In this document: piece by piece, positions 35,992 to 47,100 of the stretch | Layout: each line of letters starts with the position of its first letter | How positions within the stretch are numbered: position 1 is the first letter of the stretch | DNA from: Ephydatia muelleri | Taxonomy: Eukaryota > Porifera > Demospongiae > Spongillida > Spongillidae | Length of the DNA: 64,000 bases | Direction of reading: 5' to 3' | Assembly (NCBI GenBank): GCA_013339895.1 | Contig: JABACO010000009.1 | Coordinates: forward strand, 3,946,859 to 4,010,858 | The notes under the pieces: model-generated | Databases searched by the model: none | What the model saw: the letters and a program-made list of their open reading frames with translations, nothing else | Told to the model about the DNA's origin: nothing | Made by a program: the position numbers and the translations under genes

Positions 35992-37554
35992 CGTGCACAA
36001 CTCTAGTACTCTTGGAGTGTGCTTGGATTAATATTTGGCGTGGGTGTAGATGAAATTGGTATCTTTCATTCGGATTTTTGCACGGCGTCTGTTTCCCAGT
36101 ATTGTGTGGGCGTTAAAAATGGTCATTAGTTGCGTATATTGCTTATTTTGTCTAATACAAGGCTATAAACTTGCCACTTATAAAAAACTAGCCGAGTTAA
36201 TTTATTCATCTACACCCACGCATAGTAATTAATTCACTTGCATGTGCTGACATGGCTGGCAAATTATGCCACTCCCCTACATACGCGCTATCGTACGCTA
36301 TAGTACTCGCAAATGGAGCGGATTGCGTTCGCATTGCAAGCCCACACGTGAGTCTGCATGCATCGTGCGCGCTATGACTATGCATCGTGCAACAAGTTGA
36401 ATGCACGATCACGCGAAGCATTTCTTATCACTGAACTTACTTTCATGGGCCACAGAGCAATATTGCGCTGCAGGTGCTATACTAAAGTCACTTCGTTTAT
36501 CTAAACAGCTAACACTTTGTAGTCAACAACATATTGATCAGTTGTTTCCTCGTCATGTAGTGTAAGTTGTTTGCTAACTCCGTTTTCCTGCAATGCGCAA
36601 CACTTTTTGTCTTGCACAACATGTATGACCGTAATAATTGGCTTTGCCCACGAAAGAGTTAAGATATTCTGCCTGCATGAATGGGAACGGATCGGATTTT
36701 AATTCAAAGCAGAGTGTACATTATGTCAGGCCGAAATCAGCTATAGGGGAAAACTAAGCTGTGCCTAATGATGCCTAGAACAGTACAACCAAGTTTCAGC
36801 TCTCGTTTCCTTGCTTCGTAGAAGCGACGCCACGGGTTTTTCGTGTGAGTGCTTCAGTATAATTCAGGATGTTCAAACCAATTTAAAACCATCATTTCAA
36901 TAAAGCGTTTTGCCTTTATTATCAGTGAAACATCGAGACGAACCTCGATCAGCAGCGACGGCAAAAGCCTCGCGGCTCCCAAACATTGATAAGGCAAGCT
37001 AAAATACCATGCGGAACATGCCCACAGGAGAACGGGTATATGCCACTCCCTCTTATGAAGGAAGGGGGAGGGGTGTTGTATACTCCCCACGAGGCCGACA
37101 CCACTACAACTCTCTGAGGAGATAAATACATGCAACCACAGTATAGATACATATATTTCCTGTATGCAGCTAACCTTACTCGATGCATGATTAAGATTCT
37201 CTGTTTTTTGAATAGGCGTTATTCAGCGATTGGAAGAGTACAAACCATGCATGTAGAAGCACTAAATTCACTGGAAACCCCCGGCTCCCCGGCCGTTTCC
37301 CATGAAGATAACGTTCAGTGCAAAGATCTATATACGCGCGAAGCATGGATGTGCGCAATCCAGGCTTGTCCTGCAGCTGGATCCGCTGTTTGTATCACAA
37401 ACCATGGATTGGCCTCGCAATCCTCGTGCACAAAAGCATTGATCTGGACGATCCTGGGATTGCTCGGGTGCAAAGCATATAAGATTACTGTATTTAAATA
37501 CCTTTATATGTACATGTACTAGCGGATGTGATCATCAAATGAACGATCATATCA
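35992..37554. other. No supported gene
   Basis: ORFs up to 130 codons (37130-37522) carry no recognised motif. Sequence near 37340-37420 includes 'GCGCAATCCAGGCTTGTCCTG', echoing the GCGCAA-type hairpin region near 41985. Confidence 0.45.
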
Positions 37555-37959
37555 TCATATTCGCTTGCAGTACAAACAGATGGCATATGGTGTATCATTA
37601 TTCTTTATGAGTAACCGAGCATGCATGGTAAACAGCGCCATGCATGCATGGTTTGTAGGTAGGCAGCTTGGGTGGTACCATTCCGCCTCACATTGAATCA
37701 TGTCTTCGTTGTGCCAAAGAAGGCGACAAGTACAATAGACTGGCACCTTTATAGTCTTGAGCAGTTTATCACTGCAGGTAGTACAATGGGCACTATAGTT
37801 CTTTGCAGCAGAAGAAGCTGGAAGGCTGACATAGAGAGATACATTCAAAGCACTGAAGGAGATGAAGGCGCATCCTTTTCTCATCCCAACACTGTCTGCT
37901 GGCTCATCTCCATTGCACGAAGATGTTGCACATATGCATGCTATTGCATAGACCCACAA
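37555..37959 (-). pseudogene. PHD-finger-like tail of a transposon protein, decayed
   Basis: Minus-strand frame of 134 codons with 'CNGDEPADSVGMRKG' followed by 'VPVYCTCRLLWHNEDMIQC' and 'EAEWYHPSCLP'. The C-x-C ... C ... W-Y-H-x-x-C pattern is that of a PHD finger missing part of its second Cys pair. The order 'GDxPxxxxMR...' then PHD resembles C-termini of sponge and cnidarian mobile-element proteins carrying a Ulp1-type peptidase; that link is inference from memory. The peptidase itself is not seen. Confidence 0.45.
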
Positions 37960-38844
37960 TGAATTCCATTGATATTGACAGTCAGGTCAATTTTACGTAC
38001 TGCAGTGACGAAGTAAACATTTTCCCAATCTTGCTACCATGCCAGTATACCTTATGCATCTCAGAATTTGTTTCCCACGGATTGATGGCAACGAGGCCTG
38101 GCTGCATGTGCACATGGTAAAAGTGTTAAGTTTACCATTTTAATACACTGCCCCATTTATTCACTTTCAATTGATCAATATCCATTTTATATGGTTGAAC
38201 AGGTGCATATCTTCAGGACTGTTTTTACAGAATGACGCATATAATGTATGCACAATGTGACTTAATGCACCTTGGTTATAAGTCCTTGTTATAACTTTGC
38301 ATTACATACATATAAAGTTTTAAATGGTTACCTTGCATAGAAGTCATCTTGTTCTTGGACAGCAGAAACTAATATAAAATACACATTATTACATTAATTT
38401 TAATGTAGTATAATTTGTCCCCAACTTATAAAAAATGGATACACCTTACACCTAACACTAAAGTGCACAAAGGCATAAAACTTCCAAAACAACTTCTCAT
38501 TGTCAGATAGAAATGGAGCAAAATGTGCATAGCAACCATATATCAGTTGATCATCATTTTAAGCTGTGTTACATGGAGAAATGTTTTGATGTTAGGCTAT
38601 CGTAGATAGGTGACAACCAATTATAAACTTAGCGCTATAAATTACGTAAAATAATTAAATTTATTTCGATGCAGCATCCCCACAAATGTTCAATTTCTCC
38701 AATTCTTAGACAAAATTGCCACCTGGCCCACTCTTTGATTAGTCTATATACAATAAACGATGACCAGAAGGCTCAATTACAATGGAACTAAGGACATGTT
38801 AGTCGTTAAACCCAAAGGAATAGAATAAAAAAGTATGGTTTCAG
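37960..38844. other. No gene seen
   Basis: AT-rich, no recognisable repeat. Confidence 0.6.
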
Positions 38845-39033
38845 ATGATATCTTTCTTCCATGAAGCATGGGTTGCAATGAAGTATGGGGCAAACAAAGA
38901 AGGCTACTGGTCAAGTGACATGTTTACATATGGAGAAATGAGCGATCACCAAATTGTAAAAGTTACATTTTCTGTTTTTGAGATTCCATCACATGATTTC
39001 TGTTATGAAAGACATAATATGATTTATCCGTGA
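38845..39033 (+). pseudogene. Short transposon-protein fragment with 'GANKEGYWSSDMF'
   Basis: The first 25 residues ('FHEAWVAMKYGANKEGYWSS') resemble a conserved block upstream of DDE-type catalytic cores in mobile elements of sponges and other animals. Similarity fades after about 38935. Too short to classify. Confidence 0.3.
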
Positions 39034-40354
39034 TCCGTTTAACACGGACTATTAATTATGTACAGCAAACACCTGTACTTGATAATTACTAACTACTCCA
39101 AGATGATACTTCACTTGCGGCAAAGGAATCTTGTTGCTCAGTATCCTCTGTCTTCGATTCTAAAAAGAAAATACCTCCATTATATTGAAAGTTTTTGTTT
39201 CTCTAGGCAAAATAGTGCTTTCCGTAGACAAGGTACATAAAATGCAGTTTTTCTGCCCTAATTACAGTATTGAACCAGCTATAAATCTTGACACGTGATG
39301 GATTGAAATAAATAAAGAATTAAAATAAAATACAATACTCAAGCACATGCACACACATAATAGCACATACAAATTCTATTCATAAACAGATGTGGGTAGT
39401 CCAGCCCCATAATCCATGTGAATGGCACTCCTCATGTTTTTTACCTTAAACCTGTCGGTTCCTGGAGGATTTATATTATAATGGTCATTGGTGCTCATGA
39501 TTTCAATGATTATTATTACAAATGGCGGAATGCCATATATGGCGCTACTCTTGTAACACCCTCGCTCGTTCCCCGGCCCCATTTGTAAAAATTAATAAGC
39601 ATCACGTTAACATTAATTGCATAATTTGATGCAAATAATGTTAATAACAACAGCTCAATTTATAATTTCGGCAATAACACCTCAAGTCAATTGTTTCATG
39701 TACAAGGTCAGTTAATATAGTACGTATTGCACTCTGTGTGTGTACTACTTGCGTTTATGCATGCATGCCTATAAGAAGGCTTGTACATGCATACTACTCA
39801 ACTTTCAATCCACCATTATTGTATGTGCGTACGTTGACATACTTACACACGCATATACATACACTCACATGTAGACGCAAGCTTACAATCTGCCCTTTGT
39901 TACACGCACAAACACACGCATGCACACGCAGATACATACCACGCACCCACACATTAACAAGGCTTTTGGAGAAGGGCGTTCGGATATGGGAAGGCATAGT
40001 ATTATGTATTAGGCCAAGCCTGGCAATAGGCATACATCGGGGCACACTGGCATACATACGTTGGGGCATACGATTAGAGTGTGCGAGGGAGGAGAGGCCG
40101 GGGGAGGGTAGCATCGCCTCTTTCCAAATGCCCTTGGCTTTGAGGATGGTCGTGTCCGCCAGTCCAGTTTTATTAATTCAGCAATTGATGTGCTTCTAAA
40201 TTCCCCCCTTCCCCCCCCCCCCCCCCCCCCTCCCCCCGAAATATTTTCGGTAAGCTGTGATATGAAAACACAAGTTTTCCAGGCCCCTCTTCCTCTGAAT
40301 AGCAAATAATAAATGGAAATCAGACCAATGGTCAATGTATTGTCCTATCCAATG
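39034..40354. other. No supported gene; poly-C tract at 40203-40237
   Basis: Includes CA/CACG-rich sequence at about 39830-39960. ORFs of 106-153 codons at 39738-40199 overlap on both strands and follow the simple repeat. Confidence 0.5.
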
Positions 40355-40624
40355 TATATAAGGTCAACCTTGTAAATTTTGGTAAGAAAACATAAAGCAC
40401 TGGTTTTGCAATGCTGATAATTAAGGCTACAAAAAAATATACTAACCCGACCTCTAACTTGACCTCTACTCATACATCAGGATGTATGAGTAGAGGTCAA
40501 GTTAGAGGTCGGGTTAGAGGTCAGGTTAGTATATATTTTGTGTAGCCTTAATTATCAGCATTGCAAAACCAGTGCTGTATGATATGTTTCTTCTTACCAA
40601 AATTTACAAGGTTGACCTTATATA
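40355..40624. mobile_element. 270-bp palindromic foldback element
   Basis: The outer ends 'TATATAAGGTCAACCTTG' and their reverse complement frame two long inverted arms ('CAATGCTGATAATTAAGGC', 'GACCTCTAACTTGACCTC', 'TACTCATACATC') meeting at an AG near 40482. The right arm has gained an extra 'GTTAGAGGTCGG'-type repeat and a ~10-bp difference near 40580. No ORF. TATA is present at both ends, so a TA or TATA duplication is possible. Confidence 0.9.
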
Positions 40625-41139
40625 GACACCCTGCTGGTCCACTGCAAAGGGGCACAGGTTCACAAACCGTAGAAGACATTTATAGCATGCTGACATCTAA
40701 AAAGATTCAAGCGTAATTATAACTATAATTTATGGTATTGTTAAAACAATTTCCATCGGTATACCTCTGTAAGATAGCTTGTTATGTCATGAAAACCATC
40801 CACATAAGCCACTCTTCTAATACGGCTAAGCACAGTGGTATCACTAGATCCTATACAGAGCAAACAAAAAACTTCCCAGTAATAAAAGTTATCCATTATA
40901 TGTTACTTAATCTCTAATTAATTAATTACTTAAACTTAACCTTTGGAAACTGTCGATCCGCTTTCGAGTAGGCTAGAGTACTACTTTATTGATCAAACTA
41001 GATGCATGTACACAACTTACCGACTTGAAATGGTCCAGGCTGGTAGGAGATCCAGACAGACAGGTTATCTATGTCCACGCTCCACGGTGCTGGCGTTGTG
41101 CGTTATAAGATGTTCTGCTTCTGGGTAAATGGCTGAGGC
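40625..41139. other. No gene seen
   Basis: Spacer between the foldback and hAT-type element. Confidence 0.55.
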
Positions 41140-41962
41140 CAGGCCCGTAGCCAGGGGGGGTTCGGGGGGTTCGAACGAACCCCCCTCAGGGGGAAAAGGT
41201 CCAATTATGTGGAAGTACGGTAAAGGTCCCGGTCACTGTATAAGGCGATTAGGCAATTCCTGGGCGGCTAGGCCAATCCAGTCCTGGTCTTTCCCGCATT
41301 TAATAATATGGTCTTGATTCATGTTTAGTTCTAGTTATGATAAAATGAAAACTAATTCTTAATTTACACTGTAATTTTAATTCATACTCAATACTCGCGC
41401 GCGTGCGCCGATCGAAAATGCCGGGTAGCTCCCAGCAAAAAAAAGAGAGCGTGAACGAGCCGCTGCCTTGTGCCAGAAGCTTGATGTGTTCTTACCAACT
41501 GCAAAACGAAAGGCAACGGGCGATGGGCAACAGTCGGATCCTTTAGTCACAGAAACAAATTCTGCCACAGCGGCAGCCACAGAGGAAATCGAATGTAGCG
41601 ATCACTCTGATAAGTGCGAAACTACATGTAGTGAAATGGTTGCGCCAGATTCTAACGAGCCTGAAATCACTACGCATCCACTATGAATATCCGAAATATG
41701 ACTTCAATACATCTACATGTAGAAAGGAATATTGAAGAACCAGATCTGGAGGTGTTAAGTTTGGTATGAGTGTACTGGTACATGTGTCTGCAAATTGGTT
41801 TGCATTCAGTTGCAAAATCAATGTTTTCAAAAGCTTCCGCGCTTCGCGCGGGAGGGGGCACACCCCCCTCCTGCACCCACCCCCTTTTGGTGATCCATCC
41901 CACTATAGTTCCACATTTATTATTTTCAAACCCCCCGTTTTCCCGACCTGGCTACGGGCCTG
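41140..41962 (+). mobile_element. Non-autonomous hAT-type element with remnant transposase N-terminus
   Basis: Perfect 16-bp inverted termini: CAGGCCCGTAGCCAGG at 41140-41155 and its complement at 41947-41962. Flanking octamers GCTGAGGC and TCAGAGGC agree at six of eight positions, consistent with an aged 8-bp hAT duplication. Internal sequence at about 41419-41685 reads 'MPGSSQQKK', then after a one-base slip in an A run 'RERERAAALCQKLDVFLP'. This Lys/Arg-rich start followed by Cys/Leu resembles N-termini of ZMYM/KIAA-type hAT transposases. The catalytic region is absent. Confidence 0.75.
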
Positions 41963-41995
41963 TCAGAGGCAAGGGCAATCTCTGGATTGCGCAAA

Positions 41996-42017
41996 CAAAC
42001 CATGGATCCATGGTTTG
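41996..42017. repeat. Perfect 22-bp palindrome centred on GGATCC
   Basis: 'AAACCATGGATCCATGGTTT' with one more paired base each side; imperfect pairing continues outwards to GCGC. It lies between the two hAT elements. Confidence 0.95.
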
Positions 42018-42037
42018 CGCAGGACAGTCCCTGCATG

Positions 42038-42967
42038 CAGTGCTGCCGCGATATGGTCTTTAGCCGATATCGCCTATATCGCGATATGAGTAAAATATCG
42101 CGATATTTTCATCGAGCAATTATTTATCAATAACCACACAATTTTCATGCAAGTTGAGGTTGCGTTGTTGGGGTGGCGACACAAGAACAAACACATAAAA
42201 TGCTATAGGGTGCGGGAGAGTGCGGGGGGGGGGGGGGGGGGGGGGGGGAGAGACATGCACTGTACATTGGTACATATACCGGTATACATGCATGTACATG
42301 AATAGAGTATTGCCAAAATGGTATAAGGAAGTATCTAGCTATGACTGTACCTTTAGAAAGGGCTTGCTCCACGGCATGAGTTATACACCAGAAAAGAAAT
42401 CATGCATGAGTCACTTACTCGACCGGCCGGATAAATAATATCACATGCAGGCAGGAAAAGAATTTAAGAGAGGATTAAATTACTACGTAATGATATGCTT
42501 TCCGATCACATAATGATTCCAAAATGATTTTATGGTCGTGCTACGATATTATCTCCATAACCGTGAACTCTTCCGTGACAATATTTAAAAAAATTATGCA
42601 CGTACATATATAATATGGTGAAAAAAAGGTACTTATTATAAGCGTTTCAGGAAATAATACATGTACATATACAATATGGTGAAAAAGAGGTACTTATTAT
42701 AATCGTTGAAATACTTACACGGGCGGCTGATTTTTATTTCGATGGGGGCGGTAAACTTACAGTACATGTACGCAGCACCGCAGCGGAATTCGAATGTATG
42801 TGTGCGGCACAACACTAGTTGCAGCTGCTGAATGACTTTTCGTATATTTTCGTCTTTCTCCGTCTATTCTTCCGTCTATCTCCGTATATCCCATGCACGT
42901 TTGTATCGCGATATGATTAAAAAATATCGCGATATATCGCATATCGCGATATATCGCGTCAGCCCTG
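42038..42967. mobile_element. 930-bp non-autonomous hAT element with perfect 8-bp target duplication
   Basis: Flanked on both sides by CCTGCATG (42030-42037 and 42968-42975). Termini are inverted: CAGTGCTGCCGCGATAT at the left, CAGGGCTGACGCGATAT (reverse complement) at the right. Subterminal regions on both sides are filled with TATCGCGATA-type palindromes. The interior has a poly-G tract (42224-42248) and a ~60-bp direct duplication around 'AATATGGTGAAAAA' (42612 and 42673). No transposase. The 8-bp duplication and CAG start indicate the hAT superfamily. Confidence 0.88.
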
Positions 42968-43008
42968 CCTGCATGATTGCGCAAATCAATACTTCGCGCG
43001 TAACATAT

Positions 43009-43769
43009 GGGACAGTGTCCTATGTTTTATAACATTATATAAAATGCTCTGCGCGTGAATCGTCGTAGCGTCCGAACGGTTAATGCTGTCGACTTCCTAT
43101 TTTCACCACATGATGCCACACCATCTCTCTATGGATAAATCGAATATTGTCTCTTAGCTCCACTCCCTGAGGAAAATACAAGAGGTCTTACCTCCAGGGG
43201 TTCGAAACACGAGTATTTCCCTGCAGGAGTGTCGGCATTGCCTCAAATTCGGTTTCCAGTTAGAGAAGCTCTTGAGTTACTTAAGTATTCTTTTCGTTAA
43301 TTTTTACTTCAACAGGTGATAAGATATTTGCTTTCAAAGTTAAAGCACATTTCCCGCTAGTTTCGCGGGTCGGGTCTAATATATGTATTAGACCCGACCC
43401 GCGAAACTAGCGGGTAACTTAGAAAGCAAATATCATATCACCTGTTGAAGTAAAAATTAACGAAAAGGATACTTAAGTACCTCAAGAGCTTCTCTAACTG
43501 GAAACCGAATTTGCATGAGGCAATGCCGACACTCCTGCAGGGAAATACTCGTGTTTCGAACCCCTGGAGGTAAGACCTCTTGTATTTTACTCAGGGAGTG
43601 GAGCTAAGAGACAATATTCGATTTATCCATAGAGAGATGGTGTGGCATCATGTGGTGAAAATAGGAAGTCGACAGCATTAACCGTTCGGACGCTACGACG
43701 ATTCACGCGCAGAGCATTTTTATAGTTATAATGTTATAAAACATATGACATTTTCGCGGAAACTGACCC
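43009..43769. mobile_element. Foldback family F1, complete 761-bp palindrome
   Basis: Two arms of about 370 bp are near-perfect inverted copies around a 6-base loop ATATGT at 43381-43386. Outer ends: GGGACAGTGTCCTATG on the left; reverse complement of right end GGGTCAGTTTCCGCGAAAA. The left end has lost the 12 bp that would make the termini identical. Flanked by ATAT on both sides (43005-43008 and 43770-43773). No transposase ORF. 'GGGGTTCGAAAC' in each arm recalls a pol III B box, but no A box was found. Confidence 0.92.
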
Positions 43770-44141
43770 ATATATATAAAACTATATGGATTGGTGCCTG
43801 AAGTGGTCAAGATGGATAGATGTTTTAACCCTATTTTGAGCAGTGATGACTTCAACAGAAAATGTGAATGACCGATGCCCGGTTGCAAATTCGAAAGGGA
43901 CCATCTACAAAACATTGGCGGGCGAATGTAAACAAAACCATTCAAAATGCATCCACGTGCTCACTATAATTTTCGGATTTTGATTGGAATCTCTTTGTTG
44001 CGCGCACGAATGATTACATAACATACTGTATAGGTCAATATAGGTCGTTTGGTAACATTTTGGTACTTTGTCGTCCTATATATTTATATCGGTGTATATA
44101 TAAGGATGTGAAAATCGCTCCCAAATATTGGTTTGCGAGAT
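43770..44141. other. 5' flank of the beta-helix/multi-TM gene
   Basis: AT-rich, with TATA-like 'TATATATAAG' at about 44094-44103, roughly 40 bp before the start codon. This could be a core promoter element, but no transcription start is known. The insertion of the F1 element lies only 370 bp upstream. Confidence 0.4.
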
Positions 44142-47100
44142 ATGCTGTTCACTGTAGTTGATGCTCTCTTTGTCCTCATGTCGCTACTGGCACTTCCTTC
44201 ATCGAATGGGAGTACATTTTGTAACCAGCCGCATTGCCAAGGCGAAACGAACAAAGTCACGGTCCAACAGATTGCATTCATCGACGGCGCTAGAGGTTCG
44301 GACCATTCCGATTGCTCTCAAGACACTTCACCGTGTAGGACGCTGGAATACGCGTTAACCAAACGAGATTCAAAAAGCGTGGTATTTAACATGAGTTTGC
44401 TCAGTTCAAATGTCCAGTTAATGTCAGTGTTGGAAGTTTACAATCACAACACATTTGCTGAGATTTCTATAAGTGGCCAACCCAACATGACGTACATCCA
44501 GTGTAGTAATCTGAGTAATTCAGGGATATACTTCAGAGGTCTGAACGCAGTTACTATCAGAAACGTTGTATTGGAAGACTGCGGATGGATAAACTTCAAT
44601 TTAACAACTGGATGCAATCAGAGCGGGTACATGATGGCGATTGGCCTAGTGGAGACAGCTAACATTATTATTACGAACGTGACTATTCGGAACAGTCGTG
44701 GGCTGGGATTGGCTTTATTAAACGCTTCAGGGCATATTCTGATCTTACATTCCAAGTTTACAGGCAATGTAGCGATCAACAATTATACAGCAGGCGGTGG
44801 AGGAATTCTAATCCAAGCACATTTCCAGTCCTGTAATTTCTCACAAACAAGATACAATATCCAGAATTGCTCATTTGTGCAAAATACCGTATCAGATGGA
44901 TGCGATGGCGGGTACGACCAGGGTGGAGGAGTCAAAATATTTTTCGAAGGATCGAGTTGTGCAAATCACGTGACTGTCACAGACTGCGTTTTCAATTCAA
45001 ACCAGGCCACGTGGGGGGGTGGGCTGTACTTGCACTTCACGGGTAATGTCTCCGAAAACTTTGTCCATGTTAAAAGATGTACGCTTCAAAATAACAGGGC
45101 GAATATGTCCGGAGGGGGCTCTAATTCGGGCTACTTTTCCAATACATCTATTCCACCTCCTATCAACAAGAATAACATAGTTCACTTTGAGTCCGTCAAG
45201 TTTGCCAATAACATTGCCGATTATGGTGGAGGATCGAGTATTTTTTCAAGTCATGGAGAAAACTTCTCGAACGAAAATCAGTCAATAACATTTACACATT
45301 GTCAATGGACAAATAATATGGCTTATTTTAGTTCAGCCGTAGACATTTCTCCATACGTCTGGGACACGTTGAAAGGAGGCTATCTTCCTGCCCCAGTATT
45401 CAGAAACTGTTCCTTCGTTGAAAACACTAATATTGACCGCATTGAGCAAGGCACAGGTTATCAAAACATTGGATCCTTCACAGCTACTAGCTTCACTGTT
45501 CACTTTTTTGAGTCTGTTACGTTCCTTAGCAACTCCCGCTCAGCCATTTGCCTGATGTCAAGCATAGCTATCTTTCATGACAGAATGTACGCAATGTTCG
45601 TCCATAACAGCGGCATAGAGGGCGGGGCGTTGAGCTTATACGGGACTTCAATGATGATAGTCAGCAACAACTCTGTTTTCAAGTTCGTCAACAATACTGC
45701 GGCCTTCGGAGGCGCTATATCTTACTTCTCCAACGATCAGCACGACTATGTATCCTCAAGAAGCTGTTTCATTCAATTTCAAGACAACGCCTCTACCATT
45801 GCGCCGTTGGGATATATGAGACCAGATAACGTCACTTTCACTTTCCAGGGTAACAATGCGAGCATGTCCGGCAACGCGGTGTATGCCACGTCACTGTGGC
45901 CGTGTTATTTTGCGTGCAAATACTCGATGAAAATTCAAAACCCATCGGAAAGTTTTAACTGCGTTGGAGATTTCAATATAAGCAGCACAGACATCAGTAC
46001 ATGGCCTGAATATTTTCGCGATCTGAACGAGTCGCAACTGATTTACGTCATTCCCGGGTTGCCTCGGAGTATCCATGTTTCGCTTTACGATGAAACAAAC
46101 GCAACCGTGTCATACACCATATTTAGTTTGAACCTGCGCAACAACCCAGAAATCAGTGTGTGCAACAGATCGCAATACACAAACGTGCCTACGGTGTGCG
46201 TGGAGGGACAGTTGAGCACACCGGCGAATGTAACCCTACAGACCGTCGGAGATCGCATACTTGAGACTAACCTAACCATCGCCACCTTGACCTGTCCCCC
46301 TGGCTATGTGTTCAACAGCAATGGCGATTGCGGAACGGCACGTATCTGCGCGTGTAGCGCATTGTGCAAAGGTCACACGTACCCCGGAATCGAAGTTTGC
46401 GACAGTACCTCGTTTCAGGCCTTTGTCGATCCTTCAACCTGGGTAGGCTATCTTAATGGGGGTGCACCGGACGAGAGCAATTTGTACACAGCCCCTTGCG
46501 TTAGCCATCTTTGCATTAGAGCACTCCAGAACCGAACAGGCGCCGGTTTTCCTTTGGGCGTCGCTCTTCCGTCAGGGGCGAATTTGTCGGGCTCAGATCT
46601 TCCGCAGGCCACCTGGAATGCGCTGATCGAAGAGGCCGTGTGCGCCGAGAACCGCCAAGGCGTCTTGTGCGCAAACTGCACTTCCAATAACTCCGCCTAC
46701 TACCACTCCCTGGATTACACATGCGGACGAAACGTCCGCTGCCGCTATGGGGGACTTTTCTACGTCGTCTCCGAAATCCTCCCGCTCACTGTACTGTTCT
46801 CAGCGGCCATGGTCTTCGACGTTCGTTTCACATCTGGTGATGTCAACGGTTTTGTCTTATTTTGTCAGATCTTTAGCTCGTTTGATCTCACTGCCGGTGG
46901 TATGGTGAACATGCCCCGGGGAGCGAGCCTGCTGAACGACCTGGCGAGAATTATGTACGGCTTCTTCAATCTTGACTTCTTCAGTCACCCGAATCTCGAA
47001 TTCTGCATCTGGGAGGGAGCGACGATTTTAGATGTGCTGTCATTCAAGTACGTGACGACTGTTTATGCCTTTGGGTTAATTATGTCACTGATCCTAGCCA

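Noticed and set aside
43195..43215. Pol III B box in the F1 arms as proof of a SINE
   Set aside because: Only the B-box-like core is present, with no A box or tRNA-like body, and the element has DNA-transposon style inverted ends.
44133..44141. TTG at 44133 as start of the beta-helix gene
   Set aside because: Non-ATG start is unnecessary: ATG at 44142 begins an ideal signal peptide.
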